Of a stretch of DNA of 64,000 nucleotides, positions 49,909-58,929 are shown piece by piece. The position numbers and the translations under genes are program-made. The notes under the pieces are model-generated. The model saw nothing but the letters and a program-made list of their open reading frames with translations. It searched no databases and was not told the origin of the DNA. The number at the start of each line of letters is the position of its first letter. Position 1 is the first letter of the stretch. Source of the stretch: Paenibacillus pinistramenti. GTDB lineage: Bacteria; Bacillota; Bacilli; Paenibacillales; Paenibacillaceae. The DNA is taken from assembly GCF_005869875.1 (NCBI RefSeq), contig NZ_VAWG01000005.1, positions 124,001-188,000 of the forward strand. The letters run 5' to 3'.

Positions 49909-50196
49909 ATGGCCGCTAGAATATATCCTTTCAAGAGCAGAAAAGAAATGCGGGAAAACGGACATTATTTTGCTTTGGCATTAAGTACAATCGCTTGGAT
50001 CATTTTAGCTGTAGGCATCGTACTCGTTCTTGTCCGCCTGTCTGATTTCAATGACCGTAATATGTACCTGATGAGCGGTATAGGGTGTATAGTGGGCAGT
50101 ATCTTCATCTACAGCATCGGCGGGTTCCTGCATGCCGCGCAGACTAAGAAATTCCGCCAGGCTCATGATGATGTTGCAGCCAAGCGAAAATCATAA
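49909..50196 (+). CDS. Small two-helix membrane protein of unknown function
   Basis: A 95-residue protein with a basic N-terminus, two hydrophobic helices (about 20-43 and 52-74) and a basic C-terminal tail with KKFRQAHDDVAAKRKS. No family is recognised. The GGGAGTGATTAG stretch before the ATG at 49909 is a usable ribosome binding site. It is separated from qoxD by a terminator and 181 bp and has its own terminator, so it is a single-gene unit; a link to the oxidase is only positional. Confidence 0.72.
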   Translation: MAARIYPFKSRKEMRENGHYFALALSTIAWIILAVGIVLVLVRLSDFNDRNMYLMSGIGCIVGSIFIYSIGGFLHAAQTKKFRQAHDDVAAKRKS

Positions 50197-50203
50197 CGAC
50201 TAA

Positions 50204-50232
50204 AAAAGCCTCCCTGTGATAAGGAGGCTTTT
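50204..50232 (+). terminator. Terminator after the small membrane protein gene
   Basis: AAAAGCCTCC (50204-50213) pairs with GGAGGCTTTT (50223-50232). Confidence 0.85.
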
Positions 50233-50323
50233 GGTCTGCTTCTATCCGATTCCGTTTCCATTACCGATTCCAATACTGATTCCGTTTCTTGCCGCAGTTC
50301 ATTCTGTGTATTCATTATGTGTA

Positions 50324-50761
50324 CTACTGATGAAGCTTATGCCAATAATGCCGCTTAGGATAGGATTGTTTAATCGTTCTCTTGAGTTCGTGCAGCTGGA
50401 CATCTTCGTTATCGTAATTCCCTGTAATGCATCCGGAACAATATTGATGGCTGTTCATCAGCATCGTTTTGTAACTGTTGTTGGATAAGGTATGTAGGGC
50501 TCTTTGAGCCGCTTCTGGAAAGCTGATCGGGCATCTCTTGAACAAAGCGTATGCCATATAAATTTCACTGTTGAATGTAGTTGAGTGCAGTCTGCAGAAT
50601 TGCTCCATGTCCATTAATTGAGGTGTGTGGCCGTTAACTAAAGTAATGATTCCTTGTTCTCCTGCATAGACTCCTGAATATTCTCCTAACCCCCCATATA
50701 AAGCAGCAATGATAATAGAGCCTGGATTTGGACTCTGTTTTTTTAAAAAATCAGCAAACAT
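50324..50761 (-). CDS. Orphan hypothetical protein
   Basis: A 145-residue protein from ATG 50761, where GAAGGGA stands correctly spaced; the frame is open further upstream (to 50866) without another good site. It contains several aromatic and cysteine residues (FCRLHSTTF, FKRCPISF, HQYCSGCITGNYD) and a CxxC pair that might bind a metal. I recognise no family. The base composition is more A+T-rich and the codon use less regular than in neighbouring genes, which hints at acquired DNA or a rapidly evolving gene. It lies between a plus-strand single-gene unit and the minus-strand cyclophilin gene, and may be an isolated unit. Confidence 0.5.
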   Translation of the reverse strand: MFADFLKKQSPNPGSIIIAALYGGLGEYSGVYAGEQGIITLVNGHTPQLMDMEQFCRLHSTTFNSEIYMAYALFKRCPISFPEAAQRALHTLSNNSYKTMLMNSHQYCSGCITGNYDNEDVQLHELKRTIKQSYPKRHYWHKLHQ

Positions 50762-50872
50762 GTTTTTCCCTTCTCTATAAGTAAAATAATTCCAGTTCAT
50801 AAAGGCATTATAAAACGCCTCATTGAGAGAAATCAACAAGGACTGCGTACAAATATGCGGCAGCAAAATAAA

Positions 50873-50916
50873 AAGAGCGTATCTGGAACTCCGAACGGAG
50901 CAGGGGATACGCTCTT
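50873..50916 (-). terminator. Terminator after the cyclophilin gene
   Basis: AAGAGCGTATC (50873-50883) pairs with GATACGCTCTT (50906-50916); on the minus strand TTTTATTTTG follows. Confidence 0.85.
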
Positions 50917-50922
50917 ATTCGC

Positions 50923-51708
50923 TTATTTCGAGCCGTATTTTTCAGGTTCCGGATACGTTTTGCCTTTGGTATCAACCGTCACTTTGCTCATGACATCAAG
51001 ATCGTTGGCATCCGGCATATCGTTGCTGTCCCGCGGAAGATTGACGATCGCATCTACAGCAGCCATTCCTTTGATGACTTTGCCGAAGGCGGCGTACTGC
51101 CCGTCCAGATAATCGGCATCAGCTACCATAATAAAGAACTGCGAACCGGCAGAATTCACATCCTGCGCACGAGCCATGGAAATGACGCCCCGGGTATGCT
51201 TCAGTGTATTCTGTACACCGTTGGAAGTGAATTCGCCGGCGATTGAATAGCCAGGACCGCCTGTCCCGTTGCCCTGCGGATCGCCGCCCTGAATCATAAA
51301 GCCTGGAATGACGCGGTGAAATTTGGTGCCGTCGTAGAATCCTTTGTTAATCAGGGAAATAAAGTTGTTAACGGTATTTGGAGCCGCCTTGGGATAAAGC
51401 TCAATTTCAATGGTGTCTCCGCTCTTCATTTGAATGGTAACGACCGGATTGTCTGAAGAAGTGAAGGCCGGGTCCGGCTCAACCTCGGTTGAGGCGCTGC
51501 TGGAAGGGGCTGCCGAAGCTGCGGCTTCCGACGAAGCGCTGCTGTTATCGCTGCTGTTACTGCTGTCAGTCGACGGAGCAGAACTTGTTGTGCTCCCCGA
51601 ATTGGCTGCATTCCCGGAATTTGTATTATTACCGCAGGCGGTAATAGCGAGTGTAAGGACCAGCATCAAAGCAAGCATGGCTGGCCAAACAAGGGTACGG
51701 CGTTTCAT
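50923..51708 (-). CDS. Peptidyl-prolyl cis-trans isomerase lipoprotein (cyclophilin type)
   Basis: A 261-residue lipoprotein. The signal sequence ends in a lipobox (AITAC, lipidated Cys25); residues 26-78 are an Asn/Ser/Ala-rich linker. The cyclophilin domain (about 88-255) includes FHRVIPGFMIQGGDPQGNGTGG, where Arg of FHRV and the QGG motif are the catalytic site, and GSQFFIMVADADYLDGQYAAFG. It should assist folding of exported proteins outside the membrane. It is a single-gene unit with its own terminator. The highly repetitive linker is typical of surface lipoproteins. Confidence 0.92.
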   Translation of the reverse strand: MKRRTLVWPAMLALMLVLTLAITACGNNTNSGNAANSGSTTSSAPSTDSSNSSDNSSASSEAAASAAPSSSASTEVEPDPAFTSSDNPVVTIQMKSGDTIEIELYPKAAPNTVNNFISLINKGFYDGTKFHRVIPGFMIQGGDPQGNGTGGPGYSIAGEFTSNGVQNTLKHTRGVISMARAQDVNSAGSQFFIMVADADYLDGQYAAFGKVIKGMAAVDAIVNLPRDSNDMPDANDLDVMSKVTVDTKGKTYPEPEKYGSK

Positions 51709-51917
51709 GTGAAAAAGATCCTCCTTAGCATCAGCTGAAATTTGTCGATATTACTATCATAACCGACATTGCTTGCAGAATAAACCGGAATAACTGCTGA
51801 GAGCGCTTTAAAGAAAAATCAAAGTTCAGAAGGAATTTTGACGCTGCCTGTCGAAAATCAATCAAGCGAGCAAGGCGGCCTGCCGCCAAGTATTTTTACA
51901 GATAAAAGGGGGACGAC

Positions 51918-53906
51918 ATGAATACATTCACGCGGAAATTTTGGAGCTCTTCAATTAAGAAGAAAATGATCTTATCGTATTTGGCTGTTCTGCTTCTCCC
52001 GAGTTTGTATATCGGCTACAGCACCTACCGTTCGGCAGGGAGTGAGATGAAGAGCCAACTTGTTGACAGCGCCACTGAAAGCGTTAACACCGTCAATGAC
52101 ATTGTAACGGGAAGCTTGACAGCAAAGTTCAGCGATCTTGCTTATTATGCGAATTCCACCAGCGGGACGGATGCGGCTCAGGGGATGATGGACGGCGGCA
52201 AGAATCTGCAGGAAAGCTTATCGCAATACGTCAAAACCCATTATGATGTTCTGGATGTTTATACCGTAAGTGATGATGGGGTCAGCCGGCACGGAGCCGA
52301 GAATGCGAAATCGGACACGGATGAACGAAAGAAGCAGGGATACATAGACGCGCTTAAGAACCCGGGCAAGACGATTGTCTCTACGGTTTTCCAGACGCCT
52401 GAAGGCCAGTCCTCCGTCTCCATCACCAGAGGCTTGTCCGACGGCAAAGGGATTATCGGCATCGATCTGAACCTGGATTCCCTGGCAGCGCTGGCAGATT
52501 TGAAGGTTGGCAAAGAGGGATATGTGATTATGCTCGACAGCGGGCATCATTATATTGTCCATCCGGGTTACGATGATATCGGGCAGGAGGAGAAGGGCGA
52601 TTTCATTAACAGCATGTATGCCGGCGAGAGCGGCGAATTCTCCTACACCTATAACAATCAAAGCAAGAAGATGATATTTGCAACGAACAGCCTTACGGGA
52701 TGGAAAATAGGAGGAACGATTTTTAATAAAGAAATAAACGGAGCCAGCCGGCAGATCGGACTGACGACCCTGTGGGTCATCCTATCGGCAGTAGTGCTGG
52801 GCGGTCTGCTCATTGTTTGGGTTATTCGTTCCATCTTGAAGCCTATTATCAAGCTGAAGCAGTCTACGTACCGGATTGGACAAGGGTACTTGAATGAGCA
52901 GCTGAAGATCGATTCCAGGGATGAAGTCGGGGAGCTTGCGGACAACTTCCAGCGGATGGTTGATAATCTCAGGGACACGATTGTAATGGTGCGCAATACG
53001 TCCGAAGGCCTGTCGCTGTCGGCTGAACAGCTGGCCATGGGCGCAGAACAGTCCAAAACCTCGATTACTCAGGTTACCGAGGCTATTCAGGAGGTTGCAT
53101 CCGGCGGTGAGAAGCAGGTTGAGAGCATGGAAGCAGGGGCGCAGAATGTGCGCAATCTGACAGAAGAGGTAACGCAGATCGCGAATGAAATCGGCGAGGT
53201 TCATATGATGATGAACGTGACCTCCCAGCTTGCCCAAGAAGGTAATGAAGCCATAGCGACTACTACGAACAAAATGGGTTCCATACATGTTCATGTCGAT
53301 GATTTAGGCCAGGTCATTACCGGGCTGAGCGAACGCACAGAAGAAATAGGCAGCATCGTAAGTGTGATGGCCGGAATTGCCCAGCAGACGAACCTGCTCG
53401 CGCTGAACGCCTCCATTGAAGCCGCGAGAGCGGGTGAACAGGGCCGGGGCTTTGCGGTTGTTGCTGCAGAAGTTCGGAAGCTCGCGGAGAATTCGGCAGA
53501 ATTTGCGGATCAGATCCGGTCCCTGATTACACGGGTTACGGAGGAAATGACAGGTGCACGCTCTTCAATGGCGTATGTGTCGACTTCCGTTACAGATGGA
53601 ATTAAGGCAGCGCAAACCTCAGAGACGGCCTTTAACCATATACTGGTTACGGTTCAGGGATTGGCGCAGAGCATTCAGTCTTCCTCGGACAAGCTGCAGC
53701 GAATGAAAGAGGAAGCAGGCAGTGTAGACGAAGCAATCAGCCTTGTTCAGCTGCTCTCCAGAGACAATGCCAGAAATACCGAAACGATCTCCGCTTCTGC
53801 AGAGGAACAGCTTGCCCTGGCGCAGGAAGTCGCTTCTTCAACTGAGGAGCTGAAGAACAAAGCGGACGAGTTGAATAATCTGATCAGCCGTTTTACTATA
53901 GAATAG
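51918..53906 (+). CDS. Methyl-accepting chemotaxis protein with dCache sensor
   Basis: A 662-residue chemoreceptor: membrane helix 1 (about 16-36), a periplasmic-type dCache domain (about 40-275; [28 protein letters not shown]), membrane helix 2 (about 281-303), a HAMP domain (304-356) and a long signalling coiled coil (360-655) with the invariant tip [23 protein letters not shown]. It senses an extracellular small molecule and controls CheA; the ligand is unknown. GGGGG is 8 bp before the ATG. It is a single gene. Confidence 0.93.
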   Translation: MNTFTRKFWSSSIKKKMILSYLAVLLLPSLYIGYSTYRSAGSEMKSQLVDSATESVNTVNDIVTGSLTAKFSDLAYYANSTSGTDAAQGMMDGGKNLQESLSQYVKTHYDVLDVYTVSDDGVSRHGAENAKSDTDERKKQGYIDALKNPGKTIVSTVFQTPEGQSSVSITRGLSDGKGIIGIDLNLDSLAALADLKVGKEGYVIMLDSGHHYIVHPGYDDIGQEEKGDFINSMYAGESGEFSYTYNNQSKKMIFATNSLTGWKIGGTIFNKEINGASRQIGLTTLWVILSAVVLGGLLIVWVIRSILKPIIKLKQSTYRIGQGYLNEQLKIDSRDEVGELADNFQRMVDNLRDTIVMVRNTSEGLSLSAEQLAMGAEQSKTSITQVTEAIQEVASGGEKQVESMEAGAQNVRNLTEEVTQIANEIGEVHMMMNVTSQLAQEGNEAIATTTNKMGSIHVHVDDLGQVITGLSERTEEIGSIVSVMAGIAQQTNLLALNASIEAARAGEQGRGFAVVAAEVRKLAENSAEFADQIRSLITRVTEEMTGARSSMAYVSTSVTDGIKAAQTSETAFNHILVTVQGLAQSIQSSSDKLQRMKEEAGSVDEAISLVQLLSRDNARNTETISASAEEQLALAQEVASSTEELKNKADELNNLISRFTIE

Positions 53907-53944
53907 GAGAACAGGCGGAAGGATTGCAGGGGAACAATAGCAAA

Positions 53945-53979
53945 CAAGCACCGCGGCTAAGCCGGCGGTGCTTGTTTTG
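53945..53979. terminator. Terminator between the chemoreceptor and an acidic protein gene
   Basis: CAAGCACCGC (53945-53954) pairs with GCGGTGCTTG (53965-53974), then TTTTG. Confidence 0.8.
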
Positions 53980-54402
53980 TCAGGAACGTTCGTCATGCCC
54001 TGGCCCGCCTAGGGCAGGGGCATCGTCTTCATCGGCGCCAGCGCCGTTAATGAGGTCAGTGCCGTGCACAAGGTCAACGGGCTGGGCGGCCGCATCCACC
54101 GGGCTGTCCGGCTGAATGTCATCCGCATCCGGAATATCCGGGAGCGTGCCCTGCTCCAGCAGCTCGGTATTTTGATCAGTCTTGTCATCCGAGCTTAAGC
54201 TTTGGGTGATCCGTGAATCGTGAGGCAGCAGATCATCACCTGGAATATCATTTTCTTCATTATAATCAGCCAGGAGCTCATACTGCTCAAACATTCGGTC
54301 GCCATAGGTTTTATTGAGCGGGTCCTCAATATTGCTGCGCGATGATTCGCCTTGTCCTTTAAATTCAATCATTTCATCAAACTTGTCATCATAATGGCCC
54401 AT
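53980..54402 (-). CDS. Acidic, probably disordered protein of unknown function
   Basis: A 140-residue protein that is strongly acidic throughout (for example DADDIQPDSPVDAAAQPVD and ADEDDAPALGG) with no hydrophobic segment. The N-terminus MGHYDDKFDEMIEFKGQGE is the most regular part. No family is recognised. GGGAGGT precedes the ATG. It is followed (in the upstream direction of the map) by a 58-codon membrane-protein gene on the same strand after an 86-bp gap; the two may be co-transcribed. Codon use is in line with surrounding genes. Confidence 0.7.
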   Translation of the reverse strand: MGHYDDKFDEMIEFKGQGESSRSNIEDPLNKTYGDRMFEQYELLADYNEENDIPGDDLLPHDSRITQSLSSDDKTDQNTELLEQGTLPDIPDADDIQPDSPVDAAAQPVDLVHGTDLINGAGADEDDAPALGGPGHDERS

Positions 54403-54488
54403 AGGATAAACCTCCCAGTTCTAAATAACGGATTATTTCCTGGTTGGAGTTTGCCCATTTTTTACTGGGATCAACCGCATTTTACAAC

Positions 54489-54665
54489 CTAGAACTTTGG
54501 AAACACATATCTGACCAGAAAATACAGAAAGCCAAAAAATAGAACAATATAAGCCGCATACTTGATAAAGGTAGAAGCAACCTTACTGGAATCCGAGTGT
54601 TTATGAATTTCTCTTCTTTCCACGTCCACGTCGCTTGTTTCACGTTGGTCGCGAGTTTCAATCAT
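54489..54665 (-). CDS. Small single-pass membrane protein (58 residues)
   Basis: This 58-residue gene has all signs of being real: AGGAGGAG is 6 bp before ATG 54665, and the protein has a charged N-terminus (MIETRDQRETSDVDVERRE in part), a single hydrophobic helix (about 34-51: YAAYIVLFFGFLYFL) and a short basic end (VRYVFPKF), then TAG. The orientation is probably N-in or N-out type with the basic residue after the helix. No family is recognised. It precedes the acidic protein gene on the same strand. Such small helices often act as subunits or regulators of membrane complexes. Confidence 0.75.
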   Translation of the reverse strand: MIETRDQRETSDVDVERREIHKHSDSSKVASTFIKYAAYIVLFFGFLYFLVRYVFPKF

Positions 54666-54831
54666 TGCGTTCTCCTCCTTTAGCGGCCTGCTTCTGCAGA
54701 CCTATCCTTGATTCTTAAATAAACAGCCTTTGGTTTAATGAACCAGCAGGTAGGGTCTATTTACCCTGCTGGAAAAATTTGAAAATGTTAAATTGTGTTT
54801 TCATAGCTATAGGAAAGCTCAGGGGTGGCGA

Positions 54832-56745
54832 ATGAAGTATTTTTTAAAGAGTTTCATTATATTGTTAGTTATCGTAATCATGGGAGCCGTCATTCTGCCT
54901 GCCTTGGATTTAACCGCTCACAAGCAAGCTGCGCAAATTAATTCCTGGAAGGTATGGAAGGTGAACTCGCTCAAACCGGATATCACGGAACAGGAGCTGG
55001 AGAATTCGGGAGAGTGGATACAGGCTGACGCCCTGAATCCGTATCCGCCGGGCAGTACGGACCCGAATAAGACGAACTCCCTTTGGATCAGGCTGTCCCT
55101 TCCGGCTGACCCCAGCAATACAGCGGTCATACTCAGGCAGCTGTATGGAGAAAGGGTTAAAATTATTTATGATAACAAGGTGCTCTACAGCGGGAATCAT
55201 TTGAGCGGCCGGGATACCAATAATTTGCTGCTTCCCGTCAAGCCGGAGGATGGCGCCGGGCTGCAGACCTTGTATATCGGCGTCGCTTCAAACGGCGATA
55301 GGCTTGGTTTAAATGAAAACGTGCTGATCGGCGGATTCGACTCCCTGCTTGTCATCTTTGTCAAGAAGGATTTATCGGACTTTATCTTAGGCAGCTCATT
55401 TGTATTCATAGCCGTGATCATGCTGCTGTGCGCCTTATTTTTGACAGAAGGGAATTTCAAGAGCTGGCTCTCGCTGGCCATTGTCATTCTGTGCATCGGG
55501 GTTATTATCATTACGTATTCACCGTTTCTGTATAACTTCTACAGCCGGTATGAAGCCTTCTATTATAATCTGTTCGACGCTGCGCTGTTTATCTTTGTGC
55601 CTGTGTTTATCTTTTATGTGGAGCAGATTTTTGATAAAGAAAAATACGTCATCCTCATCCGGGTCTGCCGGATCTTCCAGACGATATTTTCCGTCATTTG
55701 TTTCGGCCTTCTCCTGCTTGATCATCTTACGGCTTCTTCGATAGGAGATCTTTATGATCAGGTTACGGGAACATTATTAGGTTACGTCATGATCGCCCAG
55801 CTGCTGATCCTGGTGATTTACGCTGTTATCAATGCGCTGAAAGGCAACCGCGAAGGTCTTATCTTTACAATCGGATTTGCCATTTTTGCCGTGACAGGCA
55901 TTACAGAGCTGATCCTCTATTATGCAAGCGGGGAAGACTACCGTCTGGTGCTGTGGAAATGGGGCACGCTTTGCTTTGTCATTTCGCTTATCATTATTCT
56001 GGGGCGGCGGTTTGCCCGAAACCACGAGCAGGTTGTGGAGTATTCCCGGAAGCTGGAGATGTTCAATAATGAGCTGCAGCGCTCCGAGAAAATGGAGATC
56101 ATCAGCGTGCTGGCCGCCTCGGTGGCCCATGAGGTCCGAAATCCGCTTCAGGTGACCCGGGGATTCATTCAGCTTCTATTAGAGAAGGAGCAGCAGACCC
56201 AGGAGCGGGTCTATCTGGATCTGGCTCTGGAGGAGCTGGACCGCGCGTCGGGAATCATCACGGACTTTCTGACCTTTGCCAAGCCTGAAGGAAGTAAAAT
56301 CAAGAAGCTGAACGTCAGTGAAGAATTCCGGCATATCGAAGGAATCTTAAAGCCGATGGTTCATCTGGTGGGCGGCAAAATAGAGGTATCCATACCCGAA
56401 TCAATCCATGTTATGGGAAGCTCGTCCAAGTTTAAGCAGGCCTGTGTCAACATGATCAAGAACAGCATTGAGTCGTTCAGGTCAGTGGAGGGCGAAATCA
56501 AGGTCTGGGCTTATGAACTGCAGGACCAGGTATTCATTCATATTAGAGATAATGGAGAAGGAATGACGGAGGAAGAGCTCGGGCGTCTGGGGGAGCCGTA
56601 TTTCTCGAATAAGACCAAAGGGACAGGCTTAGGTTTGATGGTGACGTTCCGGATTATCGAGGCGATGCAGGGGAGTATTCATTTTACTAGTGAAAAAGGA
56701 AAAGGCACCGAAGCCGTGCTCCGGTTTCCGTCAGGCAAGAACTGA
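54832..56745 (+). CDS. Multi-pass membrane sensor histidine kinase (7TMR-DISM-like)
   Basis: A 637-residue kinase. A membrane helix (about 5-25) is followed by an extracytoplasmic jelly-roll-like domain (30-180; LWIRLSLPAD, VILRQLYGERVKIIYDN), then about seven membrane helices (190-395), as in 7TMR-DISM sensors. The kinase core has the phosphorylated His433 in ASVAHEVRNPLQ, N box NMIKNSIES, G1 DNGEGM and G2 GTGLGLM. No response regulator is adjacent. ATG 54832 is preferred over the open frame upstream because AGGGGTGG precedes it. It is convergent with the precursor peptide gene at 56793-57050, an arrangement that may be functional or accidental. Confidence 0.88.
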   Translation: MKYFLKSFIILLVIVIMGAVILPALDLTAHKQAAQINSWKVWKVNSLKPDITEQELENSGEWIQADALNPYPPGSTDPNKTNSLWIRLSLPADPSNTAVILRQLYGERVKIIYDNKVLYSGNHLSGRDTNNLLLPVKPEDGAGLQTLYIGVASNGDRLGLNENVLIGGFDSLLVIFVKKDLSDFILGSSFVFIAVIMLLCALFLTEGNFKSWLSLAIVILCIGVIIITYSPFLYNFYSRYEAFYYNLFDAALFIFVPVFIFYVEQIFDKEKYVILIRVCRIFQTIFSVICFGLLLLDHLTASSIGDLYDQVTGTLLGYVMIAQLLILVIYAVINALKGNREGLIFTIGFAIFAVTGITELILYYASGEDYRLVLWKWGTLCFVISLIIILGRRFARNHEQVVEYSRKLEMFNNELQRSEKMEIISVLAASVAHEVRNPLQVTRGFIQLLLEKEQQTQERVYLDLALEELDRASGIITDFLTFAKPEGSKIKKLNVSEEFRHIEGILKPMVHLVGGKIEVSIPESIHVMGSSSKFKQACVNMIKNSIESFRSVEGEIKVWAYELQDQVFIHIRDNGEGMTEEELGRLGEPYFSNKTKGTGLGLMVTFRIIEAMQGSIHFTSEKGKGTEAVLRFPSGKN

Positions 56746-56792
56746 GGGCGGAAACCAACCGGGGCAGCTGCGGTGCCTTATGCTTTCAGGAC

Positions 56793-57050
56793 TTATTTAA
56801 CAGAATCAGAATTCCACATCGCTTGAGGCTGAACTTCATCCTGTACGATTGAAGAAGGGCTCGGAGGCAGCACCAGGTAAAATTCATCCGGATGCTCTTC
56901 GACGGTTCTCACTGAAATATGATCAGGGAGAGAGAAGCCCAGAAACTCCTGAATGGCTCCTTTGGGGTCGGACAGCAGTTTGTTTTTGAAAGTGGGATCC
57001 TGCCAGGCCTTCTGAATAAGCTGGGATTGAAGAAGAACACCTGTTGACAT
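56793..57050 (-). CDS. RiPP precursor-like peptide with an NHLP (nitrile-hydratase-like leader) domain
   Basis: An 85-residue peptide. Residues about 8-62 match the NHLP leader family used by several classes of ribosomal natural products: LIQKAWQDPTFKNKLLSDP, then KGAIQEFLG, LPDHISVRTVEEHPDEFYLV and LPPSP. The segment after the leader (IVQDEVQPQAMWNSDSVK) would be the core, with a single Trp six residues before the end. AAAGGATG upstream of ATG 57050. The next gene upstream on the same strand, 96 bp away, encodes a class I isoprenoid synthase, suggesting the core may be prenylated, as Trp is in ComX. No radical-SAM, cyclodehydratase or lanthionine enzyme is nearby. A non-RiPP nitrile-hydratase-like role is unlikely, given the length. 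Confidence 0.8.
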   Translation of the reverse strand: MSTGVLLQSQLIQKAWQDPTFKNKLLSDPKGAIQEFLGFSLPDHISVRTVEEHPDEFYLVLPPSPSSIVQDEVQPQAMWNSDSVK

Positions 57051-57146
57051 CTTACATCATCCTTTCAAAATTGGGTATAATTTCCTTTTTAGTTTAGCAT
57101 TAATAGAGTTAGTTTGCTAGATTTAATTTGAATATATAACCAATTT

Positions 57147-58109
57147 TTACAATTGTTTTGTCAGCCAGTACTGCAGCCCGCCGCCGAGCAGCAGCAGCTG
57201 CTCTCTCTCAATCTGGGCCGCTCCGGCCTGTAAATTGTCCAGCAGAAATTGGTAGAACTCGTAAAGCTCAGGAACCAAAGCCGCCGACTTAGCAACTGCA
57301 TCGTGGCCTTCCGCCGCTTTATCGGCATAACGGGACAGGACGCCGCGCGTGTACAGGGCTTCTCTCATTTCTATGTAAGTGATCTTGTGTTCAGCCGGGA
57401 GCGCTAACTCCTTATGGGCCATAGCAGCCAGGCTGTTATAGCTCAGCTCCTCTATGTCCAGGTTCCAATCCTCCCAGTCATCCAGCATTTGCAGCAGCAT
57501 CAGCGTATGGTCCAGAGCCAGCCCTGCTGCCGTAATTTCGTCTGCAAGACCGCCCAGAAGCAGCATTCCAGCTGCGGCAAGCTTGACTAAAGAGGCTTTG
57601 TGGCCCATTTTCAAGGGGTCCTCATGAAGCCAGTCCCGGTCTAATTCTCCGGTTACAGCGGCTGCCCATTCCGACTGATAGGTTCTAAAATAGCCCCAGA
57701 ATGGGGATGCTGCCGGAAAAATGCGGCTGTAAATCTGTGTAAACTCCGTATGCAGCATGGCGGCAAGAGCCAGCGTGTGATGAAGCTTTGCCTGATTAGA
57801 TTGTACTTCATTAATCGGTGTCCCGGGCTTGTCCATCGCTTCATCCAGCAGGTGGTAGGACATCATCCCGAACAGGTTGGCAGTAGAGAGCTGCCTGCTG
57901 AGACACCGGCTCTGGCCGGATGCTTCCTCCATCCAGAAAGGCAGGAGAAAAGAGATATAGTTGGTTGGAACTTCTCTCCTCGTAATATCAAAGCCCTCCA
58001 AATAATGAAGGGCCTGCCTCCGGAAAGGCTCCTCCCAGCCTAGTATTTGATCCTTTGCCTGATCGAAAGCCCATCTTACATCTTCTTTGTACCGGATATA
58101 CCATTCCAT
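57147..58109 (-). CDS. Class I isoprenoid synthase-like enzyme (possible peptide prenyltransferase)
   Basis: A 320-residue all-helical protein. Two acidic motifs suggest a trans-isoprenyl-synthase fold: LLDEAMDKPG near residue 106 (first Asp-rich motif position) and LLQMLDDWEDWNLD near 228 (DDxxDxxxD-like second motif), where Mg2+ would bind a diphosphate. It is not a standard FPP/GGPP synthase in length or motif spacing. Homologues of this kind in Bacillota are annotated only as class 1 isoprenoid biosynthesis enzymes. GGAGGT precedes ATG 58109 with good spacing. It is upstream of the NHLP precursor gene in the same direction; ComQ, which farnesylates or geranylates a Trp of ComX, belongs to the same superfamily. 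Confidence 0.8.
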   Translation of the reverse strand: MEWYIRYKEDVRWAFDQAKDQILGWEEPFRRQALHYLEGFDITRREVPTNYISFLLPFWMEEASGQSRCLSRQLSTANLFGMMSYHLLDEAMDKPGTPINEVQSNQAKLHHTLALAAMLHTEFTQIYSRIFPAASPFWGYFRTYQSEWAAAVTGELDRDWLHEDPLKMGHKASLVKLAAAGMLLLGGLADEITAAGLALDHTLMLLQMLDDWEDWNLDIEELSYNSLAAMAHKELALPAEHKITYIEMREALYTRGVLSRYADKAAEGHDAVAKSAALVPELYEFYQFLLDNLQAGAAQIEREQLLLLGGGLQYWLTKQL

Positions 58110-58158
58110 AATCACACCTCCAGGATTGATCCTCCTGCAACCTCTGGCTGTCACCTCT

Positions 58159-58164
58159 ATTATA
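58159..58164 (-). promoter_or_regulatory. -10 element before the isoprenoid synthase gene
   Basis: A perfect TATAAT on the minus strand about 50 bp before ATG 58109; the -35 (CCCAAA at 17 bp) is poor, so an activator may be needed. Confidence 0.35.
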
Positions 58165-58317
58165 GTAGAAGAATTCCAGTATTTGGGATGTGAATGGGAA
58201 AAATTCTTCATTCAGCTGCTCACCCAGCAGAATGGAATGCGGCCGTCCGCAAGCCCGTTATTGGAAGCGGGCGGCCTGTACGTAACTTTTATCATTCCGC
58301 GCTCGTGGAAGGGGCGG

Positions 58318-58929
58318 CTACCATACTTGTGCAAGCCCGATCAGAATAAGCAGTATGCCGGATATGACCGTTGCCCGGCTGCCGAGCTTTTCGGCGGCGT
58401 ACTTCTTGCCAAACCAGAAGCTGAGCGCAAACAGCAGGTAGCTGAAGATGCCGACCGAAAGCGAAGTCAGCCAGATGTTCAGCTGCGTTACGCCCGCGTT
58501 AAAGCCACCGGCCAGCGCGTTCATAGCCAGTGCAATTCCCAGTACAGTCGCTTCACTGAGGCTGATGGTGTTCGACAGATCCTTATCCGCTTCCTCCGGG
58601 TTGCGGAGCAGCCGGGCAAAATTTCCTGCACCTTCCGGCAAGGGGGCTTTACTCTTTTGTTCTATAGAAGATTGGAGCAGGACCCAGATTCCGACGAGAA
58701 TGATAACCGCAGAGCCGGCAATCTTGCTGATCCAGGGATGCACCCAGGAGGAGAGCAGGCTGCCGAACATTCCGGACAGCAGCGTTCCGAGAAAGGAAAT
58801 CAGGGCGACGGCGAGGTTTGAATACCAGGGGATGCGGATTTTTCGGACGCCGTAAGCAATTCCGACACCTGCGTTGTCAAGATTGGAGGCCAGGCCGATG
58901 GCGAGAATAGCCAGCAAATGGTAAGACAT
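58318..58929 (-). CDS. ytaF: YtaF-type sporulation membrane protein of the MntP family
   Basis: A 203-residue protein with six membrane helices. The two conserved half-repeats are visible: GLASNLDNAGVGIAYG in the first helix pair and GIALAMNALAGGFNAGV in the second, as in MntP manganese exporters and the YtaF sporulation protein. The Asp/Asn in NLDN are probably part of the ion path. A cytoplasmic loop of about 45 residues separates the halves. The function may be divalent-cation transport during sporulation. It is upstream of the isoprenoid synthase gene on the same strand, but a 208-bp gap with a possible promoter separates them. Confidence 0.82.
   Translation of the reverse strand: MSYHLLAILAIGLASNLDNAGVGIAYGVRKIRIPWYSNLAVALISFLGTLLSGMFGSLLSSWVHPWISKIAGSAVIILVGIWVLLQSSIEQKSKAPLPEGAGNFARLLRNPEEADKDLSNTISLSEATVLGIALAMNALAGGFNAGVTQLNIWLTSLSVGIFSYLLFALSFWFGKKYAAEKLGSRATVISGILLILIGLAQVW

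Noticed and set aside
51725..51751. Sigma-D (flagellar) promoter for the chemoreceptor gene
   Set aside because: GTCGATAT resembles the sigma-D -10, but the -35 (TTAG instead of TAAA) is poor and the distance to the gene is long.
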